Shown here: positions 26,587 to 35,540 of the stretch, in pieces
Layout of the letters: every line of letters begins with the position of its first letter
Position numbering within the stretch: the first letter of the stretch is position 1
Assembly (NCBI RefSeq): GCF_030035605.1
Contig: NZ_CP106736.1
Span: forward strand, 186,001 to 250,000
Length of the DNA stretch: 64,000 bases
Direction of reading: 5' to 3'
Source of the DNA: Silvimonas soli
Lineage (GTDB): Bacteria > Pseudomonadota > Gammaproteobacteria > Burkholderiales > Chitinibacteraceae
The notes under the pieces: model-generated
What the model was told of the DNA's origin: nothing
Database searches by the model: none
The model's input: only the letters and a program-made list of their open reading frames with translations
Made by a program: the position numbers and the translations under genes

Positions 26587-27255
26587 ATGCGTAAAGTTGT
26601 TATTCCCGCGCTGATCAGCGCTTTGCTACTGTCTGCTTGCGCCAATGACCTTGGCGACAAACGCAGTATGAACAATACCGAAAGCGGTGCCGTGATTGGC
26701 GCCGTGGGTGGCGCCGCTATCGGCGCACTGGTCGACAAGAACCATCGCGGCAAAGGTGCGCTGATTGGTGCGGTGGGCGGTGGTCTGGCTGGCGGCGCCG
26801 TCGGCGCATACATGGATAAACAAGCCAAAGATTTGCAAAAACAACTGGCTCCGGAAATTCAAGCTGGCAATATCATTTTGCAAAAGCAAAGTGATAGCCA
26901 GTTGATTGTAACCATGACTTCGGCCACTGGTTTTGACACCAATTCCAGCACGGTTAAATCGGGCTTCACGCCAACGCTGAATAAAATCTCCAGCGTGGTC
27001 AATCAATACGGCAAGACCACCATTGCCGTGATTGGCTACACCGACAACGTCGGCAAGGCCGATTACAACCTGGCATTGTCGCAACGCCGCGCACAAGCCG
27101 TGAACGACTATCTGGTTGGTCGCCAGGTCAATCCGGTTCGGTTGACGTCGGAAGGTCGCGGCGTCGCGGAGCCTCGCGCCACCAATGCCACCGAAGCTGG
27201 TCGGGCGATGAATCGACGCGTTGTGTTAGTGATTAACGCGGTGACAGCCAGCTAA
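26587..27255 (+). CDS. OmpA-family lipoprotein with glycine zipper (YiaD/YfiB-like)
   Basis: A 222-aa outer-membrane lipoprotein. The signal ends LLLSAC (Cys18 region). A glycine-zipper segment rich in GAVGGAAIG/GAVGGGLAGG repeats covers about residues 33-80. An OmpA-like peptidoglycan-binding domain fills the C-terminal half (VIGYTDNVGKADYNLALSQR... NRRVVLVI). It should tether the outer membrane to the cell wall. ACGGAGA precedes the ATG. A terminator follows. Confidence 0.92.
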   Translation: MRKVVIPALISALLLSACANDLGDKRSMNNTESGAVIGAVGGAAIGALVDKNHRGKGALIGAVGGGLAGGAVGAYMDKQAKDLQKQLAPEIQAGNIILQKQSDSQLIVTMTSATGFDTNSSTVKSGFTPTLNKISSVVNQYGKTTIAVIGYTDNVGKADYNLALSQRRAQAVNDYLVGRQVNPVRLTSEGRGVAEPRATNATEAGRAMNRRVVLVINAVTAS

Positions 27256-27280
27256 TGCAGCCGGGCGCACGCCAACAGAA

Positions 27281-27306
27281 AAGCCCCCGAATTCGGGGGC
27301 TTTTTG
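27281..27306. terminator. Bidirectional terminator
   Basis: AAGCCCCCGAATTCGGGGGCTT perfect palindrome (arms split at the AATT centre) with a T tail. It serves the OmpA-like gene and probably the convergent DUF4124 gene. Confidence 0.85.
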
Positions 27307-27325
27307 TTGGGTAAGAAAGCCCGAC

Positions 27326-27751
27326 TTATTCGCAAACCTTCTTGATCGTATCGTTCATCTTGTCGATTTCCGCCTGCTTTCTGGTGGAATCCAGCATCTC
27401 CACTTCCCCTTTTTCATTGATAGAGGAAAGTTTTGTAGCATTCTGCAGGAACGATAGCCGGGTTCTAGCGGCATCGCAGGCTTTGGGGTCTTTTTGCGAC
27501 GCAGCTTGGCCGTTGGCCGGAGCAGAAGCTTCAGCAGCAGAACCAGTATTGCTCTGAGACTGGTACTTGCTTGCAGGCAAAGCGCTCACCGGCATGCTTT
27601 TAACATTAACCACCTGGGCTTTACCCTGGGCTGCAGTCGGTGGCGTATCCGAATACTGGGTGTTGCCGTTCGCATCTTTCCACTTGTAAATCTGGGCCTG
27701 CGCCAGTGCAGCGCATCCGCACAACACGGCCAATGCCAACAGATATCGCAT
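27326..27751 (-). CDS. DUF4124 domain-containing exported protein
   Basis: A 141-aa protein with a signal peptide (MRYLLALAVLCGCAALAQA). The DUF4124 motif QIYKWKDANGNTQYSDTPP follows directly. A low-complexity Ala/Ser linker leads to a charged C-terminal helix (about 100-141). GGGAGCAGG lies three bases before the ATG at 27751. DUF4124 proteins are common in beta- and gammaproteobacteria and have no assigned function. Confidence 0.88.
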   Translation of the reverse strand: MRYLLALAVLCGCAALAQAQIYKWKDANGNTQYSDTPPTAAQGKAQVVNVKSMPVSALPASKYQSQSNTGSAAEASAPANGQAASQKDPKACDAARTRLSFLQNATKLSSINEKGEVEMLDSTRKQAEIDKMNDTIKKVCE

Positions 27752-27995
27752 AGTCCTGCTCCCAACAGTTATTGGTTTAATTCTCATATTGAAATCTAAC
27801 TCGCTTACAGATTAACGGCAAGCGTGGGGGGATACTGTACAGACTGGGTGTACCATCCACCGTAAAATTGCTGCTGATTTCAACTCGGACGCAAGTATAG
27901 GTGGCAACCGTGTGCATCGGGCTCGTGCCGCGATGGACGCCCAGTTTCCGCCGCCGTCCGTATCCCCTCTTCCCCATTTTTTGGCTGGAGACGCA

Positions 27996-29177
27996 ATGAG
28001 CATTGATCAACCCGATTTTCGCAGCCGCCCTTTTTTGCTGGACCATATCCGTCACACGATGTCGTTCTACGACCCGCGTTCGGTTGATGCCAACGGCGGC
28101 TTCTATCATTACTACAAAGATGACGGCACGATTTACGACAAATCGACGCGTCATCTGGTCTCGTCCACCCGGTTTGTTTTCAACAACGCCATGGCATGGC
28201 TGCAATTTCAAAAGCCGGAATATCAAGAACGCGTCAAACACGGTCTGGACTTCATCCGCAATGTACACCGCAATCCGCAAACCGGTGGTTATGCCTGGGT
28301 GCTGAGCGACGGCAAAGTGGTGGATGCTACTAACCAATGTTACGGCCTGGCGTTTGTGATTCTGGCCTATGCCTGCGGCGTGCGCGCCGGGTTTAGCGAA
28401 GCCAAAGCCTGGCTGGCCGAAACGTTTGATCTGATGGAACAGCATTTCTGGCTGCCAGAACATGGCATGTACGGCAGCGAAGCCAGCGCCGACTGGGTGC
28501 TGACTGATTACCGCGGTCAGAACGACAACATGCACGCCTGCGAAGCCATGCTGGCGGCATTTGAAGCCACCGGCGAGGCGCGCTACCTGGAACGGGCCAA
28601 GACCCTGGCCAAGAATTTCACCATCGTGCAAGCCGGGCGCACCGGCGGGCAAGTCTGGGAGCATTTCCGGACCGACTGGACCCCTGACCTGGAATACAAC
28701 AAGGGCGACCGCACCAATATCTTCCGCCCGTGGGGTTTCCAGACCGGGCACCAGACCGAATGGGCCAAGCTGCTGCTGATTCTGGATCGCCACGCCCCGG
28801 CAGAATGGCACCTGGACCGCGCCAAAGAACTGTTTGATCGCGCCATGGAACATGGCTGGGACGAAAAGAACGGTGGTCTGGTCTATGGCTACGACCTGCA
28901 AGGCCAGCTCTACGATGGCGACAAGTATTTCTGGGTACAGGCCGAATCGTTCGCCGCGGCCGCCTTGCTGGCCCAGCGCACAGGTGAGGCCAAATATTGG
29001 CAGTGGTACGACCGCATCTGGGCCTACAGCTGGGAGCATTTTGTTGATCACCAATATGGCGCCTGGTATCGCATCTTGACACCAGAAAACGCCAAAGTGG
29101 ATGACGAGAAATCGCCCGCCGGCAAGACGGACTACCACACCATGGGTGCGTGCTACGAAGTGCTTAATGTAGTTTGA
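27996..29177 (+). CDS. AGE-family sugar isomerase/epimerase, probable mannose isomerase
   Basis: Cytosolic (alpha/alpha)6-barrel enzyme of 393 aa. Family segments: STRFVFNNAMAW, GGYAWVLSDGKVVDATNQCY, DYRGQNDNMHACEAML, PWGFQTGHQTEWAKLLLIL and KYFWVQAESFAAAALL, with the conserved His residues of the active site. The pattern is closest to D-mannose isomerase/YihS rather than renal-type GlcNAc 2-epimerase. The start at 27996 has GGCTGGAG upstream; a longer reading from 27912 is rejected as low-complexity. It is monocistronic and closed by a strong hairpin. Substrate is inferred. Confidence 0.85.
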   Translation: MSIDQPDFRSRPFLLDHIRHTMSFYDPRSVDANGGFYHYYKDDGTIYDKSTRHLVSSTRFVFNNAMAWLQFQKPEYQERVKHGLDFIRNVHRNPQTGGYAWVLSDGKVVDATNQCYGLAFVILAYACGVRAGFSEAKAWLAETFDLMEQHFWLPEHGMYGSEASADWVLTDYRGQNDNMHACEAMLAAFEATGEARYLERAKTLAKNFTIVQAGRTGGQVWEHFRTDWTPDLEYNKGDRTNIFRPWGFQTGHQTEWAKLLLILDRHAPAEWHLDRAKELFDRAMEHGWDEKNGGLVYGYDLQGQLYDGDKYFWVQAESFAAAALLAQRTGEAKYWQWYDRIWAYSWEHFVDHQYGAWYRILTPENAKVDDEKSPAGKTDYHTMGACYEVLNVV

Positions 29178-29196
29178 GCTTGCTCGTCTTGTGGGC

Positions 29197-29243
29197 AACC
29201 AACAAAAAACCGCCAGTTATTCCTTGGCGGTTTTTTGTTGGTT
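29197..29243. terminator. Perfect 19-bp bidirectional terminator
   Basis: Arms 29197-29215 and 29225-29243 are exact reverse complements (AACCAACAAAAAACCGCCA) around a 9-base loop. It has T runs on both strands and sits between convergent genes. Confidence 0.9.
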
Positions 29244-29266
29244 CAGGCAATCACTAATGCGCTGGA

Positions 29267-30289
29267 TTACTCGCCGCGCCAATCCCGATATACATCGTCG
29301 ATTTCTGCCAGCAATACGTCGCGACGCGCCGAATCCAGCCAGCTGGCTTCAATGCTATTTCTAGCCAGCTTGACTACTTCTTGCGCGGTCAAACCCAGTG
29401 CACCGACACACGCCACGAAGTTGTCATTCACGTAGCCCCCAAAATACGCCGGATCATCCGAATTGATGGTGACTTTCAGCCCGCGAGCCAGCATCTCGCG
29501 CAGCTTGTGCTCGCGCATATCCTGGTAGACCTTGAGCTTGACGTTAGACAGCGGGCACACCGTCAGCGGCGTTTGTTCCTGCGCCAGCCGCGCCATCAAC
29601 GCTTCGCTTTCAATCGCCCGCACGCCGTGGTCAATCCGTGTTACCTGCAGGATATCCAGCGCTTCTTCGATGTATGCGGGTGGGCCTTCTTCGCCCGCAT
29701 GCGCTACCACCGGCAAACCTAGCTCTCGGCATAGCGCAAACACGCGAGTGAACTTGGAAGGTGGATGACCCATTTCGCTGGAATCGAGCCCAATGCCGTC
29801 AATGCGGTGCAAAAACGGCTTGGCTTCCTCTAATGTGGCCAGTGCGTCAGCCTCGGACAAGTGCCGCAAGAACGACATGATGATGCGAAAGCTGATGCCC
29901 CACTCACGCTCGGCCTGCAGCATGGCGCGGCGAATGCCACCGATCACGTCACCAAATGCCACACCGCGTTCGGTATGCGTCTGCGGATCAAAAAAGATTT
30001 CAACATGACGCAAGTTATCGGCGTGCGCGTGTTCCAGATAAGCCCAGGTCAGGTCGTAAAAATCGGTTTCAGTCAGCAAGACGCTGGCACCGGCGTAATA
30101 CAGATCCAGAAACGACTGCAAATCCGAAAAATCATAGGCAGCGCGCAATGCCTCAACATTGGGCCAGGCCAGTTTCACGCCATGACGCTCGGCCAAACGA
30201 AAAGCCAGTTCGGGTTCGAGCGTGCCTTCGATGTGTAGATGTAGCTCGGCTTTGGGCAAGGCGCAGGCTAGCGCGGCAATATTGGACAT
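29267..30289 (-). CDS. Adenine deaminase (adenosine deaminase superfamily)
   Basis: Amidohydrolase of 340 aa. Zinc motifs: LHLHIEGTLEPE, VAHAGEEGPP, TRIDHGVRA and NSDDPAYFGG. The HIEGTLEPE form and FLDLYYAGASVLLTETDFYDL are typical of the adenine deaminase subgroup (as in Pseudomonas) rather than true adenosine deaminase, which has HVHLDG. It would convert adenine to hypoxanthine for purine salvage. Automatic pipelines often name it adenosine deaminase. Monocistronic. Confidence 0.88.
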   Translation of the reverse strand: MSNIAALACALPKAELHLHIEGTLEPELAFRLAERHGVKLAWPNVEALRAAYDFSDLQSFLDLYYAGASVLLTETDFYDLTWAYLEHAHADNLRHVEIFFDPQTHTERGVAFGDVIGGIRRAMLQAEREWGISFRIIMSFLRHLSEADALATLEEAKPFLHRIDGIGLDSSEMGHPPSKFTRVFALCRELGLPVVAHAGEEGPPAYIEEALDILQVTRIDHGVRAIESEALMARLAQEQTPLTVCPLSNVKLKVYQDMREHKLREMLARGLKVTINSDDPAYFGGYVNDNFVACVGALGLTAQEVVKLARNSIEASWLDSARRDVLLAEIDDVYRDWRGE

Positions 30290-30499
30290 CCAGAACTCCT
30301 GTGTCGTCAGTCGGGACCGACACGATCAAATCAACAAAGAAAAAATGATACGCCAACCGTAGGGCTAAGCTGATTTCCCATTTTTCGCCGCAGATACCTG
30401 GCGGGATTTGGGGGAACGATCAGCAATGTAACCGGCGGCACTTCCATCAAGATAGTTGTAAAGCGTGGCTGTCACACAATGCGCTATGGGTGCCAAATG

Positions 30500-30523
30500 A
30501 AAAGCCCGCCATACGGCGGGCCT
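30500..30523 (-). terminator. Terminator downstream of thyA
   Basis: On the minus strand GCCCGCC-GTAT-GGCGGGC followed by TTTT, 20 bp after the thyA stop. Confidence 0.85.
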
Positions 30524-30543
30524 GTGCCAGAGAAAGTCAGCGA

Positions 30544-31338
30544 TTACACGGCTACAGCGCCTTTGAGCGCCGGATGCGGGTCGTAACCTTCCAGCGTGAA
30601 GTCTTCGTATTCAAAATCGAAAATATCGCGCTTGGCTGGATTGAGCTTCATGGTCGGCAAGTTGCGCGGATCGCGACTCAACTGGGTTTTGACTTGTTCG
30701 AGGTGGTTCAAATAAATATGGCAATCCCCGCCAGTCCAGACAAAGTCGCCCGGCTGCAGATCGCAGGCCTGAGCCATCATCAGCACCAACAAAGCGTACG
30801 AGGCAATATTGAACGGTACGCCCAGGAACAGATCTGCCGAGCGCTGATACAACTGGCAAGACAATTTGCCGTCAGCCACATAAAACTGGAAGAACGCGTG
30901 GCATGGCGGCAAGGCCATGTTTTCGATCTCACCCACGTTCCAGGCGGACACGATGATGCGCCGCGAATCCGGGTTGGTCTTCAGTTGCTTGACGACCTGA
31001 CTGATCTGGTCGATATGGCGACCATCTGCGGTTGGCCAACTACGCCATTGCGAGCCATATACCGGGCCCAGCTCACCATCTTCACGCGCCCACTCGTTCC
31101 AGATGGTCACGCCATGCTCTTGCAGCCAGCGCACATTGGTGTCGCCACGCAAGAACCACAGCAGTTCGTAGGCAATCGATTTGAGATGGGTTTTCTTGGT
31201 GGTGACCAGCGGAAAACCTTCCGCCAGATTAAAGCGCATCTGATGCCCAAACACGCTCAGGGTGCCGGTGCCGGTGCGGTCTTCTTTCTTTACGCCATGG
31301 TCAAGAACGTGTTGCAGCAAGTCGAGATACTGGCGCAT
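30544..31338 (-). CDS. thyA: Thymidylate synthase
   Basis: Makes dTMP from dUMP with methylene-tetrahydrofolate; 264 aa, the exact E. coli-type length. The N-terminus MRQYLDLLQHVLDHG and DRTGTGTLSVFGHQMRFNL are canonical. The catalytic Cys is in MALPPCHAFFQFYV, and dUMP binding is at YQRSADLFLGVPFNIASYA. It lies 57 bp downstream of the sensor kinase gene on the same strand. dcd elsewhere in the window feeds the same pathway. Not next to folA. Confidence 0.97.
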   Translation of the reverse strand: MRQYLDLLQHVLDHGVKKEDRTGTGTLSVFGHQMRFNLAEGFPLVTTKKTHLKSIAYELLWFLRGDTNVRWLQEHGVTIWNEWAREDGELGPVYGSQWRSWPTADGRHIDQISQVVKQLKTNPDSRRIIVSAWNVGEIENMALPPCHAFFQFYVADGKLSCQLYQRSADLFLGVPFNIASYALLVLMMAQACDLQPGDFVWTGGDCHIYLNHLEQVKTQLSRDPRNLPTMKLNPAKRDIFDFEYEDFTLEGYDPHPALKGAVAV

Positions 31339-31395
31339 GAATCAAAAGCTCCACGAGAAAACGGTATTCACAAAGACGGGCATTTTACCCTTAAA

Positions 31396-33471
31396 TCACC
31401 CCTGACTGGATAGCGGCAATGCAACCGAGAACGTCGCGCCGTGCCCTAACTGGCTCTGGCAATGCACGGTGCCCTGCATACCTTCGGCCAAGCGTTTGAC
31501 GATGGATAAACCCAAGCCAGTGGCATGCTCACCACCCGTTGGCACGGCAGAAAGACGGCTGAATTTAAGGAACAGTTTGTCCATTTCATGCAGCGCGATC
31601 CCCGGACCTTGATCCGACACACGGATTTCCACGCAGTCGCCACGCGGCACAGCAGTAACGGTAATGGACGACTGCGCGGGTGAATACTTGGAGGCATTCG
31701 ACAGCAAGTTATCAAGGATCTGCCACAGCGCCTGGCGATCTGCCAGCACCGACATGCCACAAGGCAACCAGGCCACAGTTTGCGATTTATCCTGCAGCCG
31801 CGCATCCCAGCTTTGCAGCAACTCGGCCATCAGCGGGTCAATCTCGACCGGGTCAACCTCGATGCGAAACTGCCCGGATTCCAGCGCATGGATATCCAGC
31901 AAATTGCCGACAATCTGCTGCAAGCGTTCGGCCAGCTTCTGAATGCCCAGCAAGCGCCCTTTTACGCGCTCGGCTGGCCACTCGCCCAGCTTGCCTGCAA
32001 CCAGCCCAGCCATGCCGCCAATACTGGCGACGGGGTTTTTGAGGTCATGCGCGGCAATGGCCAGCAATTCGTTCTTTTCATCATTCAAATGGGTCAATTG
32101 GCGGTTAGCGCCTTGCAATTCCTGATTGCTCTGCGCCAGTTCGGCCGTGCGCTCGGTTACCTGGTCTTCCAGCTGTTGGCGGTGATTGGCCACTTTGTGT
32201 GCCATGGCATCAAAACTGCGCGCCAGCTCACCCAGTTCATCATCCCGATGCACATCCAGCTGATCAGTTGTATTCCCGTGAGCCAGAGATTGGATAGCCG
32301 TTTTCAACCGGGCCAGCGGCCGCGCTACGTCGACTTTGAGCACCCACGCCAGCAAGCCCAGCTCCACCAGCAAGGCCACTAGCCCCAGCAGCAACACCAT
32401 GCTGGCGGCAATGGCCGCTTTTTCCTGCAACAATCGTTTGGGATAAACCACCACAAACATCCAGTTGGCACCGGAGATATTGGACACGCCCAGCCACGAA
32501 CGCCCGTCAGCGGATTCGACAAACGGCTGCGTGGTGGTCGCCTTGAGTGCGGCGTAGTACAAATCGCGTAACGATGGATCATTAGCGGTACGCAGATCGT
32601 ATTGGCCTCGTGCTTGGTGTATCTGCGTCATGCGGTCGGCATGGGCAATCAACGAGCCCGCACGGGTGACGATAAAATTGTAAGTGCCCGCAATGCTGAC
32701 GCTATTGGTGCGCTGGATTAGTTGATCCAGCAACACGTCCTGGCCCGAACCACCAATGTAGCGGCCCATGTAGTCGATGGGCGTCACCACTGACACCATC
32801 CATTCCATTGCCTGTTTGTCGAAGTAAATACCGCTCCAGAATGTTTTGCGGTCCGGATTACGCGCGGGGGTTTCGTCCAGTTCAACATCCAGATCCACCG
32901 CAAAATCCGCCACCGAACCATTACGGCCGTAGTTCAGATCGGGCAAAAACATGATATTGCCGTCTGACACATTCAAATCAACGTAGGTGTCGTAATAACG
33001 GTTGCGATTGGCCTGACCAAACTGGCCAGCCAGTTCGTACGCCAGCAAGGTCTGGCGCATGAAATCGTCAGTGAGCTGAACTCGCGGCAGAATCGCCACG
33101 GTGGCTTTATATTCGAAATCATCCAGCTCGGGGCGCACTCGCCACATGCCATCCCGATCTTGCTTGATTAGACGGTGGAACTCGGGGGATGGATCGTAGC
33201 TCTGCATCAACGCGTAACGCCGCACAAATTCGTTACGCAGCAGTTTGGTATTGGTTTCCGCTTGCAAGAACAAATTGCTCTCAAGCTGGCTGCGCGCCTC
33301 GATGTACTTGCCCAGATTGGCCAGCGCTTCGGCCTGATAACGGGTGTAGCTGTAGTAATAACCGAGGGCGGAAAGAATCAGCGATGCCAGCGCAATGCGG
33401 CAGGCCATATTGCGCAATACGCGGCGAAACAGGCTGGCGGAGGAAGATGTAAGTTGGTCTGATCCTGTCAT
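31396..33471 (-). CDS. Hybrid-less sensor histidine kinase with periplasmic dCache-like domain
   Basis: Inner-membrane kinase of 691 aa. TM1 is at about 24-44, a large periplasmic sensing region resembling dCache at about 45-345, TM2 at about 352-378, then HAMP and a coiled coil (to about 460). The HisKA site is H475 in AAHDLKNPVASIGG. The ATPase domain has NLLSNASKYSP (N box), DQGPGIALHEMDKLF (G1) and GLGLSIVKRL (G2). No response regulator is adjacent, so the partner is elsewhere. It lies between greB and thyA on the same strand with short gaps. The signal is unknown. Confidence 0.92.
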   Translation of the reverse strand: MTGSDQLTSSSASLFRRVLRNMACRIALASLILSALGYYYSYTRYQAEALANLGKYIEARSQLESNLFLQAETNTKLLRNEFVRRYALMQSYDPSPEFHRLIKQDRDGMWRVRPELDDFEYKATVAILPRVQLTDDFMRQTLLAYELAGQFGQANRNRYYDTYVDLNVSDGNIMFLPDLNYGRNGSVADFAVDLDVELDETPARNPDRKTFWSGIYFDKQAMEWMVSVVTPIDYMGRYIGGSGQDVLLDQLIQRTNSVSIAGTYNFIVTRAGSLIAHADRMTQIHQARGQYDLRTANDPSLRDLYYAALKATTTQPFVESADGRSWLGVSNISGANWMFVVVYPKRLLQEKAAIAASMVLLLGLVALLVELGLLAWVLKVDVARPLARLKTAIQSLAHGNTTDQLDVHRDDELGELARSFDAMAHKVANHRQQLEDQVTERTAELAQSNQELQGANRQLTHLNDEKNELLAIAAHDLKNPVASIGGMAGLVAGKLGEWPAERVKGRLLGIQKLAERLQQIVGNLLDIHALESGQFRIEVDPVEIDPLMAELLQSWDARLQDKSQTVAWLPCGMSVLADRQALWQILDNLLSNASKYSPAQSSITVTAVPRGDCVEIRVSDQGPGIALHEMDKLFLKFSRLSAVPTGGEHATGLGLSIVKRLAEGMQGTVHCQSQLGHGATFSVALPLSSQG

Positions 33472-33509
33472 GCCAAGAGCATACAGAGCCAGCCCAACCC
33501 GGGCAAAGC

Positions 33510-34085
33510 TTACGGCTGTCGGTCAGGGAAAACTGTATCCACCGCGACATACATCACCGACAGGATTTCCAGTTCTTCCACGCCGGCTGGCGTACGCAAC
33601 AAAACGGCGTCGCCTTCGCGCGCCTTGAGCAAGGCCCGGGCGACCGGGGAAGTCCAACTAATGTGGTTCTGTTTGAGATCGGTTTCGTCTACGCCAACAA
33701 TGCTGACGGTTTCTTCTCGACCATCTTCCCGCGCGTAACTCACCGTCGCCCCAAAGAACACCTGATCGGTGTCTTCGCGGGTTTCCGGATCAACCACTTC
33801 GGCGTTTTCCAGCCGCTTGGTCAAAAAGCGGATGCGCCGATCAATCTCGCGCAAGCGCCGTTTGCCATACAAGTAGTCACCGTTTTCCGAGCGATCACCG
33901 TTACTGGCCGCCCAGTTCACCACTTGCGTGAGTTCCGGGCGCTCTTTGTTCACCAGCTGATGCAGCTCTTCGCGCAGGTTTTTCCAGCCACCGGGCGTGA
34001 TGTAGTTCTTGCTGCCCGCCGGAACCTGTAGCTCTGGCGGCAGATCATCATCGTCATCGGATTCTTTGGTAAATGCCTTGTTCAT
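33510..34085 (-). CDS. greB: Transcription elongation factor GreB
   Basis: Rescues backtracked RNA polymerase by stimulating transcript cleavage. Length 191 aa. The N-terminal coiled coil contains the acidic tip region NGDRSENGDYLYGKRRLREIDRR, split by family as GreB rather than GreA. The FKBP-like C-terminal domain follows. An acidic stretch SDDDDDLPPE precedes the core and is longer than in E. coli. It lies 42 bp after rluB and 38 bp before the kinase. Confidence 0.95.
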   Translation of the reverse strand: MNKAFTKESDDDDDLPPELQVPAGSKNYITPGGWKNLREELHQLVNKERPELTQVVNWAASNGDRSENGDYLYGKRRLREIDRRIRFLTKRLENAEVVDPETREDTDQVFFGATVSYAREDGREETVSIVGVDETDLKQNHISWTSPVARALLKAREGDAVLLRTPAGVEELEILSVMYVAVDTVFPDRQP

Positions 34086-34127
34086 ATTGCGACCTTCAAA
34101 CCAGGCCAGGCGGGCATACCGTCTGGC

Positions 34128-35384
34128 TTAGAATTCCTTGGCAACACCATTCAGACGCAAGTCGGCCCATTTGAGCGCCGTCAACACTTCGGTTTCGTTC
34201 AGTTCATAGAACTGGCCGCGTTTGAGACGCGCTGGCAACACGAACATGCCAAAGCGCACACGCATCAAACGGCTGACTGGGATCTCGAAGTGCTCGAACA
34301 TGCGGCGGACTTCGCGGTTACGCCCTTCTTTGAGCACCACACGATACCAGCGGTTTTTACCTTCACCACCAGAATCGGAGATATGGTCAAAGTGAGCCGG
34401 ACCGTCATCGAGCTCGATCCCGGCGGTCATGGTTTTCATTTGCTCGCCGGTCAGTTCACCCATCACCCGCGCGGCATATTCACGCTCCACCTCAAAACTG
34501 GGGTGAGTCATGCGGTTGGCCAGATCACCGGAAGTTGTAAACAGCAGCAAACCACTGGTGTTGAAGTCCAGACGGCCAATGGCCACCCACTTGCTGGATG
34601 CCAGCTTGGGCAGGCGCTCGAACACGGTGACTCGACCTTGTGGGTCATCACGCGTTACCAGTTCGCCTTCTTGTTTGTGGTACATCACAATGCGCGGCAG
34701 GCGATCCGGCCAGCGCAGACTGACGCGTTTGCCGTCCACGCGAACATCGTCGCCTTGCTTGACCTTGGTACCCAGCTCAGCAATTTTGCCATTCACCGAA
34801 ACGCGCCCTTCTGAAACCCAGGTTTCCGCTTCGCGACGTGAACCCCAACCGCTGAATGCCAGCGCTTTTTGCAGGCGTTCTTCGCCCACTTGATCCGGCG
34901 TCAGGCGTTTGGCGCGCAATTGCTTTTGTTGTTCAACCTGCTTGGCCGAGCCGTGGCGTACCGCCAGCTTCTTGGCCTTGGCCACAGTACCCCGTGGCTT
35001 GCGTGGCTTGCTGATGCCTTCTTGCTCTGGTGTCGTTCCGGCCGCTGCGGCGGCGGTCGGCGGACGGGTGTTCGCTGGTCGCGCTGTGGTGGCATTGCGG
35101 ATACGGGCACCTGCGGCCTTGGCCGCCGGCTTGTCGGTCGCTGGCATGCCGGCCTGAATACGGCTACCACCCGACTTGGGCGCACGCCCCACTCCCGCCG
35201 GCTTGGCACCGGTCTTGGCCGTGGTGCGGCTGCTGCCTGCCGTCTCGTCGCGTGGCCCGCTGTGCCAGTTATCGGAGGCGTCTTTGCTACGAACCCGCTT
35301 GGCGCGCGTGGCGGCCTGCAGATTCCCCTCTGATTTTTGTTCGCGAATAGCGGGTTGCGGCCGGCGGGCGCGAGTGGTTTTCAT
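34128..35384 (-). CDS. rluB: 23S rRNA pseudouridine synthase RluB with long basic N-terminal extension
   Basis: RsuA/RluB-family enzyme of 418 aa. The S4 RNA-binding domain spans about residues 168-230 (RLQKALAFSGWGSRREAE). The catalytic core has Asp273 in GRLDFNTSGLLLF and the VEREYAARVMGELT segment. RluB modifies U2605 of 23S rRNA in E. coli. The first 165 residues are a low-complexity Lys/Arg/Ala/Pro/Thr tail, absent or shorter in the enterobacterial enzyme and likely disordered. It heads the rluB-greB-kinase-thyA run. Confidence 0.9.
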   Translation of the reverse strand: MKTTRARRPQPAIREQKSEGNLQAATRAKRVRSKDASDNWHSGPRDETAGSSRTTAKTGAKPAGVGRAPKSGGSRIQAGMPATDKPAAKAAGARIRNATTARPANTRPPTAAAAAGTTPEQEGISKPRKPRGTVAKAKKLAVRHGSAKQVEQQKQLRAKRLTPDQVGEERLQKALAFSGWGSRREAETWVSEGRVSVNGKIAELGTKVKQGDDVRVDGKRVSLRWPDRLPRIVMYHKQEGELVTRDDPQGRVTVFERLPKLASSKWVAIGRLDFNTSGLLLFTTSGDLANRMTHPSFEVEREYAARVMGELTGEQMKTMTAGIELDDGPAHFDHISDSGGEGKNRWYRVVLKEGRNREVRRMFEHFEIPVSRLMRVRFGMFVLPARLKRGQFYELNETEVLTALKWADLRLNGVAKEF

Positions 35385-35478
35385 GCGATGCTTCCTGAAG
35401 ACAATCAGTGATTATATCCTGCTGCGGCCCTTCTCCGGGCTTTTGCACTCTTAATGCAGGCAGGATTAGCGAGCCAGC

Positions 35479-35513
35479 AAAAACAAAAACCGCCAACTGG
35501 CGGTCTTTGTTTT
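35479..35513 (-). terminator. Terminator after the 149-aa gene
   Basis: CCGCCA-AC-TGGCGG core flanked by A- and T-rich arms that extend the pairing (AAAACAAA / TTTGTTTT). It lies 28 bp after the stop of the minus-strand gene. Confidence 0.8.
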
Positions 35514-35540
35514 ATCCAAACCTGGTCCAATCTGGCCGAA

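Noticed and set aside
27777..29198. A 473-codon minus-strand frame opposite the AGE isomerase
   Set aside because: Antisense shadow with composition typical of frame artefacts; the plus-strand protein has full family motifs.
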